In this document: one piece after another, positions 56,508 to 64,000 of the stretch
Position numbering within the stretch: position 1 is the first letter of the stretch
Layout of the letters: the number at the start of each line of letters is the position of its first letter
Source of the DNA: Nitratireductor sp.
GTDB lineage: Bacteria; Pseudomonadota; Alphaproteobacteria; Rhizobiales; Rhizobiaceae
Direction: 5' to 3'
DNA: 64,000 nucleotides
Assembly (NCBI GenBank): GCA_020637805.1
Contig: JACKJU010000007.1
Coordinates: forward strand, 124,001 to 188,000
Translations under genes and position numbers: made by a program
Notes under the pieces: model-generated
What the model saw: the letters and a program-made list of their open reading frames with translations, nothing else
What the model was told of the DNA's origin: nothing
Database searches by the model: none

Positions 56508-56529
56508 ACCCCGGTCTTGCGACCGGGGT
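56508..56529 (-). terminator. Terminator of the small exported protein gene at 56.6 kb
   Basis: ACCCCGGTC / GACCGGGGT, TTGC loop; T-rich on the minus side (TTTTCC). Confidence 0.75.
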
Positions 56530-56615
56530 CCTTGCGTTGGGTGAAGTCAACATCGGGGCGCGAGCTTCCCCACCTTCCCGCAAGCTCTTTGTCCCGCGGT
56601 TTCAGTCTCTCACGC

Positions 56616-56900
56616 TCAGTCGCAGACTTTGACGTTGCGTTTCTTGTAGGTGTTGTAGCCGACTTTCACGAGGCGGCGCTCGTACCAGCATTCGCGGTCC
56701 TCGACATAGACGACGCGGTCGCGGTGGTAGCTGTGAGCGTGGGCGGAAGCGGCTGCGCCGATGATGGTGCCGACGACGAAGGCGCCAGCGGCCTTGTTCT
56801 TCCAGCCTGCCTCGGCCTGTTTGGTGGAGCCTGCAAAGGCGCCGGTGGCGATGATGGCTGCTGCGGTGAAGGCGGTTATGGTTTTGGTTGCGGTTTTCAT
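56616..56900 (-). CDS. Small exported protein, duplicate 1
   Basis: 94 residues. Signal peptide about 1-31, then GAFVVGTIIGAAASAHAH (a hydrophobic helix that may anchor it) and a basic tail with DRECWYERRLVKVGYNTYKKRNVKVC containing two cysteines. Nearly identical to the protein at 57.3 kb (three differences). GGGAGACAC precedes the ATG. Similar small proteins occur widely in Rhizobiales; function unknown. Confidence 0.78.
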   Translation of the reverse strand: MKTATKTITAFTAAAIIATGAFAGSTKQAEAGWKNKAAGAFVVGTIIGAAASAHAHSYHRDRVVYVEDRECWYERRLVKVGYNTYKKRNVKVCD

Positions 56901-57189
56901 GGTGTGTCTCCCTCTGGGTATCTGCGCTGGTTCTTGTTGGTTCAGGTTCTTGTCTGGTTCAGGCTTTTTGGTTCAGGCTGGTGATCGGTGGTTCATCTGA
57001 TCTGTCACCAACATAGGCGAGACAAACACCCGCCGGTGTGCATTCGGTCACAGGCGCGAAGCGTTTCGGAAAGAAAAGTGAAAACAGTGCGTTGAACGGC
57101 TTGCGTGAACAGCAGCGGCATCTTCATCTGCAAGGCGGAGCAGCATGAACTGACGCCACCGTCCTGGGTGAAGCGGCATGCGCGCACGA

Positions 57190-57218
57190 AAAAGCCCCGG
57201 TGGGGAGCCGGGGCTTTT
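57190..57218. terminator. Terminator between the duplicated genes
   Basis: AAAAGCCCCGG / CCGGGGCTTTT, 7-nt loop; T-runs on both strands. Confidence 0.85.
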
Positions 57219-57303
57219 CTTGCAGGGGCGTTGAGGCGGTTTGGGGCGGGTCCGCTCTCGGCCGGTTTCCTGCAAAAGGGGTTGGAACGGGTAGCTGTTG
57301 CGA

Positions 57304-57588
57304 TTATTCGCAAACCTGCACGTTGCGTTTCTTGTAAGTGTTGTAGCCGACTTTCACGAGGCGGCGCTCGTACCAGCATTCGCGGTCCTCGACATAGACG
57401 ACGCGGTCGCGGTGGTAGCCATGCGCATGGGCGGAAGCGGCTGCGCCGATGATGGTGCCGACGACGAAGGCGCCAGCGGCCTTGTTCTTCCAGCCTGCCT
57501 CGGCCTGCTTGGTGGAGCCTGCAAAGGCGCCGGTGGCGATGATGGCTGCTGCGGTGAAGGCGGTGATGGTTTTGGTTGCGGTTTTCAT
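57304..57588 (-). CDS. Small exported protein, duplicate 2
   Basis: 94 residues, same layout as duplicate 1 (changes: Ser to Gly in HAH-x-YHRD, Lys to Gln and Asp to Glu at the C-terminus). The coding region and the upstream leader with its TTGGTTCAGG-type direct repeats are both copied, so the event duplicated promoter and gene. GGAGAGAG precedes the ATG. Confidence 0.78.
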   Translation of the reverse strand: MKTATKTITAFTAAAIIATGAFAGSTKQAEAGWKNKAAGAFVVGTIIGAAASAHAHGYHRDRVVYVEDRECWYERRLVKVGYNTYKKRNVQVCE

Positions 57589-57828
57589 TGTCTCTCTCCG
57601 ATTTGGTATCTGCGTTGGTTCAGGTTCTTGTCTGGTTCAGGCTTTTTGGTTCAGGCTGTTGATCGGTGGTTCATCTGATCTGTCACCAACATAGGCGAGA
57701 CCATTACCCGCCGGTGTGCATTCCGTCACAGGCGCGAACGCAAATGAGAAAAAGCAATGAAATCAGAATGTTGATGGAGAAATGAGAATCAACCCGTCAA
57801 CACGGCAGGGGGGCGCCAGGGGCAGGGC

Positions 57829-59637
57829 TCAGTCGTCCAGCCCCACATGGACGAAGCGTCCGTTGATCATCTGGAGGCCGTCGAAGCGGAAATCGACTTC
57901 CTGGACGTCGTTCAGGAAGCCGCTGTTCAGGAGCTTGCGCCGCTTGGTCGGCGTCTCGCGCAGCTTCTGAGCGACCAGCGTGCCGTCGATGCTGGAATTG
58001 CAGCTCTCGGCGCGGGCAGCCTCGATGGCATCGAGGAGTATGGTCACGCTGTCATAGGCGTAATAGGCGGAGATGTCGTATTCCAGCACAGGGTTGTCGT
58101 CGAGATAGGCCTGCTTGAGCCGCGCGGAATTGAGCAGGTTGCGTGACTCCGAGATGTCCGGCGTCACGACATGCATCTTTTCAGGCATCGGCAGGTCAGC
58201 CTCTTCGAGCGACTCGATGACCACGCCCATCAGGAATATCTCGTTCTCCACCCCGCGTTCCTGGATGAGCTTGAGAATTCCCTTGATGTTGGAAGTGTAG
58301 CCGAAGACGAGAATCGCCCGCCCGTCATTTTCCACCTGTTCGGCGGCGCGTGCCCAGCTTTCCGGGTCGTTGCGGGTGAAACGGATTGTCTGCGCCTCGC
58401 CCAGATTGCTCTTGACCGCCGTTGCCTGCTGCTGGCCGTAGATCTCGGGCGAATCCTGGCCCGGCACGGGCGGCTGGTATTCGTGGATCACATAGGGCCG
58501 GTGCTGCATGCCCTTGGCTTTCAGCCAGTCGACCAGGGCCTGGGCGCGCGCGCCATCCGACATTGTGGTGCGGAAGAAGTAGTCGTGCTGTCCGGTTCCG
58601 GTGAGGTAGGAGGCGGAGGCCAGTGGCGAGACCACGGGCGTCAAAGTGCGGTTGGCCCATTTCTTGGCATAATAGGCATTGGCCGATTCCATCGGCCCGA
58701 TGATGCCTTCGACCCCGTTTTTCTCGAACTCCTTCAGCCCTGCCAGAGTGGCATCGACCCCACCTGAAGTGTCGACAATGCTGAGCGCGATATCAAAGTT
58801 GTAGTCGCTGCGAGTGTCACGGATGGCGCGGGTGACGCCCCAATGCATGCGCTGGCCGTGGGGCTGGTCCTGCGGCAGCATTGCGCCGATGTTTACGCTC
58901 GATACCTCGGGCGTGAACATCGAAATCAGCGGGCAGACGAGATTCTGGCGCGTCATCCGGCCCTCGTCCATGTACTGGACCGCAGACCAGCCGCCGAGAA
59001 CGGCTACCAGTGCGCCGGCTGCAATCGCCAGAGGGGCCGCAAACCGGTTGCGCGGCTTCCGGTTCTCGGGTTCCCATTCGCCGCCTTGCGCCGTTTCATC
59101 CACGCCCAGCGCGCGCGCCTTGCCGTCGAGCGATATGCGGTAGGCTTCGACCGGCTGCTCGTAGCCCTTTATTTCCTGCGGGCCGAGATTGAGAAACTCG
59201 AGATCGGCGATGCCGCGCACCTGCTCTCGCACGGCCTGCGAAACGCAAATGCCGCCAGGCTCCGCCAGCGCTTCCAGCCGTGAGGCAAGATTGATTCCGT
59301 TGCCATAGACCTCGCCGCCATCGGTGATGATCTCACCCAGGCTGATGCCGATGCGAAAGCGGATACGTTCCTCTTCGGGAACTTCCGCCTGAAACTCCTC
59401 CACGGAAAGCTGCGTTTCCACCGCGCAGCGCAATGCATCCAGAATCGAGCCGAATTCCACGAGCTCGCCGTCGCCCATCAGCTTGACGCTCTTGCCCCGG
59501 TATTGGCGGGTCTTTGGAACAACGATCTTGCGGCGGATTTCCTTGAGCCGGGCAACCGTGCCGGCGTCGTCCCGTTGCACGAGACGCGAATAGCCGACTA
59601 CGTCGGCCGACAGGATTGCCGCCAGGTGTCTATCCAT
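57829..59637 (-). CDS. Class III adenylate/guanylate cyclase fused to a periplasmic ligand-binding domain
   Basis: 602 residues from ATG 59637 (GGGGACCGG upstream). Cytosolic cyclase domain 1-175 with metal Asp12 (SADVVGYSRL) and Asp56 (LMGDGELVEF), and Asn116/Arg120 in NLASRL: a complete catalytic set. One membrane helix 199-222. Residues about 232-600 form a LivJ-like type 1 periplasmic binding fold (SVNIGAMLPQDQ, GVEGIIGPMESANAYYA, ISAYYAYDSVTILLDAIEAAR). Ligand binding outside would control cyclic nucleotide inside. No signal peptide is needed because the cyclase is N-terminal. Confidence 0.9.
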   Translation of the reverse strand: MDRHLAAILSADVVGYSRLVQRDDAGTVARLKEIRRKIVVPKTRQYRGKSVKLMGDGELVEFGSILDALRCAVETQLSVEEFQAEVPEEERIRFRIGISLGEIITDGGEVYGNGINLASRLEALAEPGGICVSQAVREQVRGIADLEFLNLGPQEIKGYEQPVEAYRISLDGKARALGVDETAQGGEWEPENRKPRNRFAAPLAIAAGALVAVLGGWSAVQYMDEGRMTRQNLVCPLISMFTPEVSSVNIGAMLPQDQPHGQRMHWGVTRAIRDTRSDYNFDIALSIVDTSGGVDATLAGLKEFEKNGVEGIIGPMESANAYYAKKWANRTLTPVVSPLASASYLTGTGQHDYFFRTTMSDGARAQALVDWLKAKGMQHRPYVIHEYQPPVPGQDSPEIYGQQQATAVKSNLGEAQTIRFTRNDPESWARAAEQVENDGRAILVFGYTSNIKGILKLIQERGVENEIFLMGVVIESLEEADLPMPEKMHVVTPDISESRNLLNSARLKQAYLDDNPVLEYDISAYYAYDSVTILLDAIEAARAESCNSSIDGTLVAQKLRETPTKRRKLLNSGFLNDVQEVDFRFDGLQMINGRFVHVGLDD

Positions 59638-59887
59638 TCCGGTCCCCAAAGAACATCGGGGAATGTCCCCGCTGTCCAGGCTGTCGCCTTGATATGCATG
59701 CCGGTTTCCGTCCTGGCGCCCCGCCGGAAACCCGCTTTTCGCTAGGTTAGCGAAGGGCAGGGCACCATTCAATGGCACATATGCACAAGTTGGCACGTTT
59801 CACGGTTTTCTGATTGCCACCAAGGTCGATTCCGGGGCCTTGTGCCGGTTCGCGATCCGGTATCAAATCCGTGATGGGAGGAATCGC

Positions 59888-60319
59888 ATGAAGCTTACAT
59901 TTCATCACGTCAATCTGTGTACCGAGGACGTCGAGCGGCTCGACCGGTTCTATCGTGAGGTGCTGCTGCTTGACCGCGAGACCGACGGCCTTCCCGTATT
60001 GGAAAAGAAAAAGGGCTATGCGGGCGATGTCGCCTTTGTCGGTGCCCCCGCTCATGGCGCAGATGGCAAGTCGCGGATACAGACCCATCTGGCGCGCCGC
60101 GATGTCCAAGCCGGTTTCAGGACCGGACAGTTCGTCAACCCGGTCGACAAGGGGCATATCGCTTACCGGACCGATGATATCGAGGCCTTCAAGCGTCATC
60201 TTGAGGACAAGGGTGTCCCGTATTCCGATTGGGGCGACCGGGCAGTGGCGGGCTGGCACCAGATTTTCTTCTACGATCCAGATGGCAACGTCATCGAAGT
60301 GCATCAGGTGGAGGCGTGA
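59888..60319 (+). CDS. VOC / glyoxalase-bleomycin resistance family protein
   Basis: 143 residues, two beta-alpha-beta-beta-beta units. Metal ligands plausible: His6/His7 (TFHHVNLCT), His84-equivalent in KGHIAYRTDD and Glu in GNVIEVHQ. Such proteins are metalloenzymes (glyoxalases, dioxygenases, resistance proteins); the substrate cannot be named. Start at 59888 has GGGAGG upstream. Last gene of the accessory block before secE. Confidence 0.88.
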   Translation: MKLTFHHVNLCTEDVERLDRFYREVLLLDRETDGLPVLEKKKGYAGDVAFVGAPAHGADGKSRIQTHLARRDVQAGFRTGQFVNPVDKGHIAYRTDDIEAFKRHLEDKGVPYSDWGDRAVAGWHQIFFYDPDGNVIEVHQVEA

Positions 60320-60351
60320 CCGGCTGCACCAAGATTCTTCCGCGATCCCTC

Positions 60352-60378
60352 TTGCACTTTGAAATACAAGGCTTTATT
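60352..60378 (+). promoter_or_regulatory. Probable secE-nusG promoter
   Basis: TTGCAC at 60352-60357 and TTTATT at 60373-60378, 15-bp spacer, about 175 bp before secE. Approximate match only. Confidence 0.45.
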
Positions 60379-60554
60379 TGAGGACAACTGAATTTGAAGG
60401 CGCGCACGGGCAGCATTAATGCTTTGCGCGCTAATATTCATTGTAATCAAGGGCTTGCAGAAAAAGCGACCTTTCAGCGAACTTCCGGAATCGGGTTCCG
60501 GTTGCAGCGGGGTCTTACGGTCTGCGGGCAGAGAAAGCCGAAAAGAAGCTTTAG

Positions 60555-60755
60555 ATGGCGTCGAAAACCAACCCTTTCACCTTCTTTCAGCAGGTGCGTG
60601 CGGAAGTTGCCAAGGTAACCTGGCCTTCCAGGCGCGAAACGGTGATCACGACAATCATGGTGTTCGTCATGATTCTCCTGGCAGCGTTCTTCTTCCTGGG
60701 AGTGGATGCGGTCCTGGGCTGGTTGATCGGTTTGCTTCTGGAAGCCGGCAGGTAA
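60555..60755 (+). CDS. secE: Preprotein translocase subunit SecE
   Basis: 66 residues, short bacterial form with one membrane helix. Marks: NPFTFFQQVRAEVAKVTWPSRRET, the amphipathic helix before the membrane segment. It clamps SecY in the Sec channel. Upstream gene is accessory; downstream nusG is the normal neighbour. Confidence 0.96.
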   Translation: MASKTNPFTFFQQVRAEVAKVTWPSRRETVITTIMVFVMILLAAFFFLGVDAVLGWLIGLLLEAGR

Positions 60756-60815
60756 TGACGCTTCCGGGCTGATCAAGGATCGGGCCGGAAATACGAGGAA
60801 AAACGGATAAATTGC

Positions 60816-61346
60816 ATGGCCAAGCGCTGGTACATCGTCCACGCCTATTCGAACTTCGAGAACAAGGTACGCGACTCCATTCTGGAGCAGGCGCGCCAGA
60901 AGGGGCTCGAGGAATTGTTCGAGCAGGTAATCGTTCCGACCGAGAAGGTCGTTGAGGTGCGCCGCGGCCGCAAGGTCGACACCGAGCGCAAGTTCTTTCC
61001 TGGCTATGTGCTGGTCAAGATGGACCTGACCGACGAGGCATTCCACCTCATCAAGAATACACCGAAGGTGACCGGCTTCCTGGGTGCCGAGAACAAGCCC
61101 ATGCCGATTACCGATCGCGAGGCGGACCGCATCCTGAACCAGGTTCAGGAAGGCGTCGATCGCCCGAAACCCTCCGTTACCTTCGAGATCGGCGAGCAGG
61201 TTCGCGTTTCCGACGGTCCGTTCGCTTCGTTCAACGGCATCGTTCAGGAAGTCGACGAAGCGCATGCCCGCCTGAAGGTGGAAGTATCGATTTTCGGCCG
61301 GGCAACCCCGGTCGATCTGGAATACGGACAGGTCGAAAAGACCTGA
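60816..61346 (+). CDS. nusG: Transcription termination/antitermination protein NusG
   Basis: 176 residues. N-terminal NGN domain (RWYIVHAYSNFENKVRDSI, FFPGYVLVKMDLTDE) binds RNA polymerase; C-terminal KOW domain (VRVSDGPFASFNGIVQEVDE) contacts Rho or ribosomal protein S10. ATG 60816 follows 60 bp after secE. Confidence 0.98.
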   Translation: MAKRWYIVHAYSNFENKVRDSILEQARQKGLEELFEQVIVPTEKVVEVRRGRKVDTERKFFPGYVLVKMDLTDEAFHLIKNTPKVTGFLGAENKPMPITDREADRILNQVQEGVDRPKPSVTFEIGEQVRVSDGPFASFNGIVQEVDEAHARLKVEVSIFGRATPVDLEYGQVEKT

Positions 61347-61486
61347 CCTATTCCTTCAACTCGCGGAAGGCGAGGCGGGCTGGCCGTCTGTCGAACCGCA
61401 CCGCGGGACTGCACCGCAACGGGCTTGACCGTTGCAGACTTGAACCGTTCGCCCTTGTGGCGGGCAACTGAAAAGAGGCAGAGTAA

Positions 61487-61915
61487 ATGGCCAAGAAAAT
61501 CACAGGTTATCTCAACCTGCAGGTTCCTGCCGGCAGTGCAACACCTTCGCCGCCGATCGGTCCGGCGCTGGGTCAGCGCGGCCTGAACATCATGGAATTC
61601 TGCAAGGCGTTCAACGCCAAGACCCAGGAAATGGAAAAGAACGCACCGATTCCGGTGACGATCACCATTTTTGCGGACAAGTCCTTCACGTTCATCATGA
61701 AGCAGCCGCCGGTGTCCTACTTCATCAAGAAGGCCGCCAAGCTGCAGAAGGGATCGACCGCTCCGGGCAAGACCACCGCAGGGCAGCTGAGCTCCAAGCA
61801 GGTGCGTGAAATCGCCGAAGCGAAAATGAAAGACCTCAACGCGAACGATGTGGAAGCAGCCATGCGCATGGTTGAAGGTTCCGCCCGTTCCATGGGCATC
61901 GAAGTGGTGAGCTGA
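61487..61915 (+). CDS. rplK: 50S ribosomal protein L11
   Basis: 142 residues. N-terminal KITGYLNLQVPAGSATPSPPIGPALGQRGLNI and C-terminal rRNA-binding KMKDLNANDVEAAMRMVEGSARSMGIEVV. Part of the GTPase-associated centre. GAAAAGAGGC upstream of ATG. 140 bp after nusG. Confidence 0.98.
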   Translation: MAKKITGYLNLQVPAGSATPSPPIGPALGQRGLNIMEFCKAFNAKTQEMEKNAPIPVTITIFADKSFTFIMKQPPVSYFIKKAAKLQKGSTAPGKTTAGQLSSKQVREIAEAKMKDLNANDVEAAMRMVEGSARSMGIEVVS

Positions 61916-61919
61916 CGTC

Positions 61920-62606
61920 ATGGCGAAGAAACGTATTACCAATGCCCGCGAGGGTATCGACCGCAACAAGCTCTACGACCTGTCCGAAGCGCTGACGATG
62001 GTCAAGGAACGCGCTACGGCGAAATTCGACGAAACCATCGAGGTTGCGCTCAACCTCGGCGTTGACCCGCGCCATGCCGACCAGATGGTCCGCGGCGTCG
62101 TCAACCTGCCGAACGGCACCGGCCGCGACGTTCGCGTTGCCGTGTTCGCCAAGGATGCCAAGGCTGAAGAAGCCAAGGCTGCCGGCGCAGACATCGTTGG
62201 GGCCGAAGACCTGCTCGAGGAAGTCCAGAACGGTCGCACCGATTTCGATCGCGTCATCGCCACGCCGGACATGATGCCGCTCGTCGGCCGTCTCGGCAAG
62301 GTTCTGGGCCCGCGCGGCCTTATGCCGAACCCGAAGGTTGGTACGGTTACCCCTGACGTAGCAACGGCAGTCAAGAACGCCAAGGGCGGTGCTGTCGAGT
62401 TCCGCGTCGAAAAGGCCGGTATCATTCATGCTGGCGTTGGCAAGGCTTCGTTCGAGCAGAAGGCGCTGGAAGAAAACATCCGCGCCCTCGTCGATGCCGT
62501 GCAGAAGGCCAAGCCGACCGGCGCGAAAGGCACCTACCTGCAGCGCGTCGCCCTGTCGTCCACCATGGGCCCGGGCGTCAAGGTCGATCCGGCCTCTGCG
62601 CTGTAG
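61920..62606 (+). CDS. rplA: 50S ribosomal protein L1
   Basis: 228 residues. Marks VVNLPNGTGRDVRVAVFAKD, VGRLGKVLGPRGLMPNPKVGTVT. Forms the mobile L1 stalk and represses its own operon by binding mRNA in known bacteria. 4 bp after rplK. Confidence 0.98.
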   Translation: MAKKRITNAREGIDRNKLYDLSEALTMVKERATAKFDETIEVALNLGVDPRHADQMVRGVVNLPNGTGRDVRVAVFAKDAKAEEAKAAGADIVGAEDLLEEVQNGRTDFDRVIATPDMMPLVGRLGKVLGPRGLMPNPKVGTVTPDVATAVKNAKGGAVEFRVEKAGIIHAGVGKASFEQKALEENIRALVDAVQKAKPTGAKGTYLQRVALSSTMGPGVKVDPASAL

Positions 62607-62621
62607 GCGTAGCAAAGTTTC

Positions 62622-62675
62622 GGAAAGCCGGTTCTCCGGCTTTCCGCCTGAATCTCCGGCGGTTCGCCGCCGGAG
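62622..62675 (+). terminator. Two strong hairpins after rplA
   Basis: GGAAAGCCGG / CCGGCTTTCC (62622-62645) and CTCCGGCGG-TTCG-CCGCCGGAG (62654-62675). No T-tract; likely attenuating or mRNA-processing structures between the L11/L1 and L10/L7-L12 units. Confidence 0.65.
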
Positions 62676-63074
62676 TGCCACCGGATCAGGAAAATGCCGC
62701 AAGGCATTGAATGAAAAGGTGGTCCCTGTCCGAGACTGCGGGCGGCCAAGGCATATCTGTTCTTCGGAACCGAATTGCCAAAGCCTTAAAAGCCGCCGAA
62801 AGGTCCTTCTTTCTGCCCTGGTGCAGAATTTGGGAGCCCGCACTAGATGGGAGTTGCGAAACGGATTTTGGCCGGAAGCGGCTGCGTTCGGTTCGAACTC
62901 GTTGACCTTGTGCCGTTCCGGCCGGGCTTGCCCAGCGGAATGACCATCAGGGGACAGGACCTTGAAGCGTCGTTCCGGCGCGTGTGCTGTCCCTTTCGAG
63001 TGGCAGCTTCGCAAGGGAGCGGCAATGTCAACCGGTTCCTTCTCATGAGGGAAGGGGCCAAAAGGAGAGAGACT
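62676..63074 (+). promoter_or_regulatory. rplJ-rplL leader region
   Basis: About 400 bp without a supported gene before the L10 gene, with TTGACC at 62902 as a possible -35 box. In bacteria the L10 leader binds the L10-L7/L12 complex for feedback control; the structure itself could not be fixed by eye. Confidence 0.5.
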
Positions 63075-63590
63075 GTGGATAGAGCGGAAAAACGCGAGTT
63101 TGTCGCTACCATGAACGAGGCGTTCCAGAACGCCGGCGCTGTGGTGGTGGCTCACTATTCCGGCCTTACCGTCTCCCAGATTTCGGACTTCCGGTCCAAG
63201 GTCGGGGATGCGGGCGGCAAAGTCAAAGTCGCGAAAAACCGTCTCGCCAAACTCGCTCTTCAGGATACGCAGTGCGCGCACATTTCGGATCTGTTCCAGG
63301 GTCAGACGCTTGTCGTCTACTCGGATGATCCGGTGTCCGCACCCAAGGCAGCCGTCGATTTCGCCAAGACCAATGACAAGCTTGTCATTCTTGGCGGCGC
63401 GATGGGTGCCACCAACCTCGATGTGAACGGCGTCAAGGCACTTGCCGAACTGCCGTCACTGGACGAACTGCGCGCGAAACTGGTCGGCATGATTTCCACG
63501 CCAGCCACTCGCATCGCACAGGTCGTCAACGCGCCTGCAGGCCAGCTTGCACGCGTGTTCGGGGCGTATTCGGAGAAAGACGCGGCGTAA
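63075..63590 (+). CDS. rplJ: 50S ribosomal protein L10
   Basis: 171 residues from GTG 63075, preceded by AAGGAGAG. Family marks: AEKREFVATMNEAFQNAGAVVVAHYSGLTVSQ, KVAKNRLAKLAL; C-terminal helix ending QLARVFGAYSEKDAA binds L7/L12 dimers. A longer open reading upstream to 62847 is rejected because it lacks family homology. Confidence 0.97.
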   Translation: MDRAEKREFVATMNEAFQNAGAVVVAHYSGLTVSQISDFRSKVGDAGGKVKVAKNRLAKLALQDTQCAHISDLFQGQTLVVYSDDPVSAPKAAVDFAKTNDKLVILGGAMGATNLDVNGVKALAELPSLDELRAKLVGMISTPATRIAQVVNAPAGQLARVFGAYSEKDAA

Positions 63591-63650
63591 GACCGTTATT
63601 CGCAGAAACATCGAACTCCCAGTTCGAACTGAAACCAAGGAACTTGAAAA

Positions 63651-64000
<350 letters not shown>

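Larger units (their letters stand above)
56635..57737. repeat. Tandem duplication of the small-protein gene and its leader
   Basis: About 430 bp at 56635-57060 are repeated at 57323-57737 with few differences, including CACCAACATAGGCGAGA and CACAGGCGCGAA at the right ends. Within each leader GGTTCAGG occurs two to four times in tandem. Confidence 0.85.

Noticed and set aside
56918..57690. Clusters of GGTTCAGG resembling a short CRISPR array
   Set aside because: Units are adjoining or irregularly spaced, there are no unique spacers of constant length and no cas genes.

Overview
The window looks like a chromosome segment of a GC-rich alphaproteobacterium of the order Hyphomicrobiales (Rhizobiales), probably a marine or coastal member. 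Evidence for the order: a RIME-like palindromic repeat at 22.0-22.2 kb, a BA14K-type exported protein, an Irr-type iron-control palindrome, a long-form UvrB, and the tuf / tRNA-Trp / secE-nusG-rplKAJL ribosomal region at the right end. Evidence for a marine habit is weaker: a class GN sortase with its dedicated VIT/VWA target protein, a pair first catalogued as a marine proteobacterial type.

Layout. 0-13.3 kb is a catabolic island: three-domain rhodanese, FAS1-like dehydratase and acyl-CoA dehydrogenase on the minus strand; then, divergently, flavin reductase, carboxyltransferase, FAD oxidoreductase, crotonase, a complete TRAP transporter, stand-alone biotin carrier, biotin carboxylase and a YeiH-type putative sulfate exporter. 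The three carboxylase parts form one three-subunit acyl-CoA carboxylase, so imported substrate is probably processed as a CoA thioester. The rhodanese and YeiH genes suggest, without proving, that it contains sulfur. 13.4-19.5 kb holds tRNA-Thr, the sortase/target pair, an amicyanin-like cupredoxin and unknown small proteins. 19.5-21.6 kb holds two direct copies of one internally deleted IS5-type element, the second eroded by many small deletions. 22-33 kb holds uvrB (with repeat DNA inside its coding sequence), the OhrR/Ohr peroxide switch, two EF-hand proteins, and a RpoE-ChrR singlet-oxygen-type regulon with matching promoters before the sigma gene and before the divergent FAD/DUF1365/DUF3833 operon. 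33-45 kb is mostly housekeeping: malic enzyme, urate hydroxylase, iron-binding protein, rlmB, tRNA-Tyr, two tRNA-Gly genes, two EamA transporters, tuf and tRNA-Trp.

46.4-60.3 kb is a block of about 14 kb of accessory genes lying between tRNA-Trp and secE, which are usually adjacent in relatives. It contains a sulfotransferase, BA14K-like proteins, a two-component pair with overlapping 5-prime ends, isocitrate lyase, a lipoprotein, a broken lipase-like gene, hemolysin III, dispersed palindromic repeats, a tandemly duplicated small exported protein, and a class III cyclase fused through one membrane helix to a periplasmic ligand-binding domain. 60.5-64.0 kb is the secE-nusG-rplK-rplA-rplJ-rplL region, cut within rplL.

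Most interesting leads: (1) the carboxylase/TRAP/rhodanese/YeiH island, whose acyl-CoA dehydrogenase and crotonase lack standard catalytic glutamates; (2) a homologous repeat of about 100 bp inserted in-frame and in the same orientation in uvrB and in an unrelated lipoprotein gene; (3) the micro-deleted tandem IS copy; (4) the accessory block inside the ribosomal neighbourhood.
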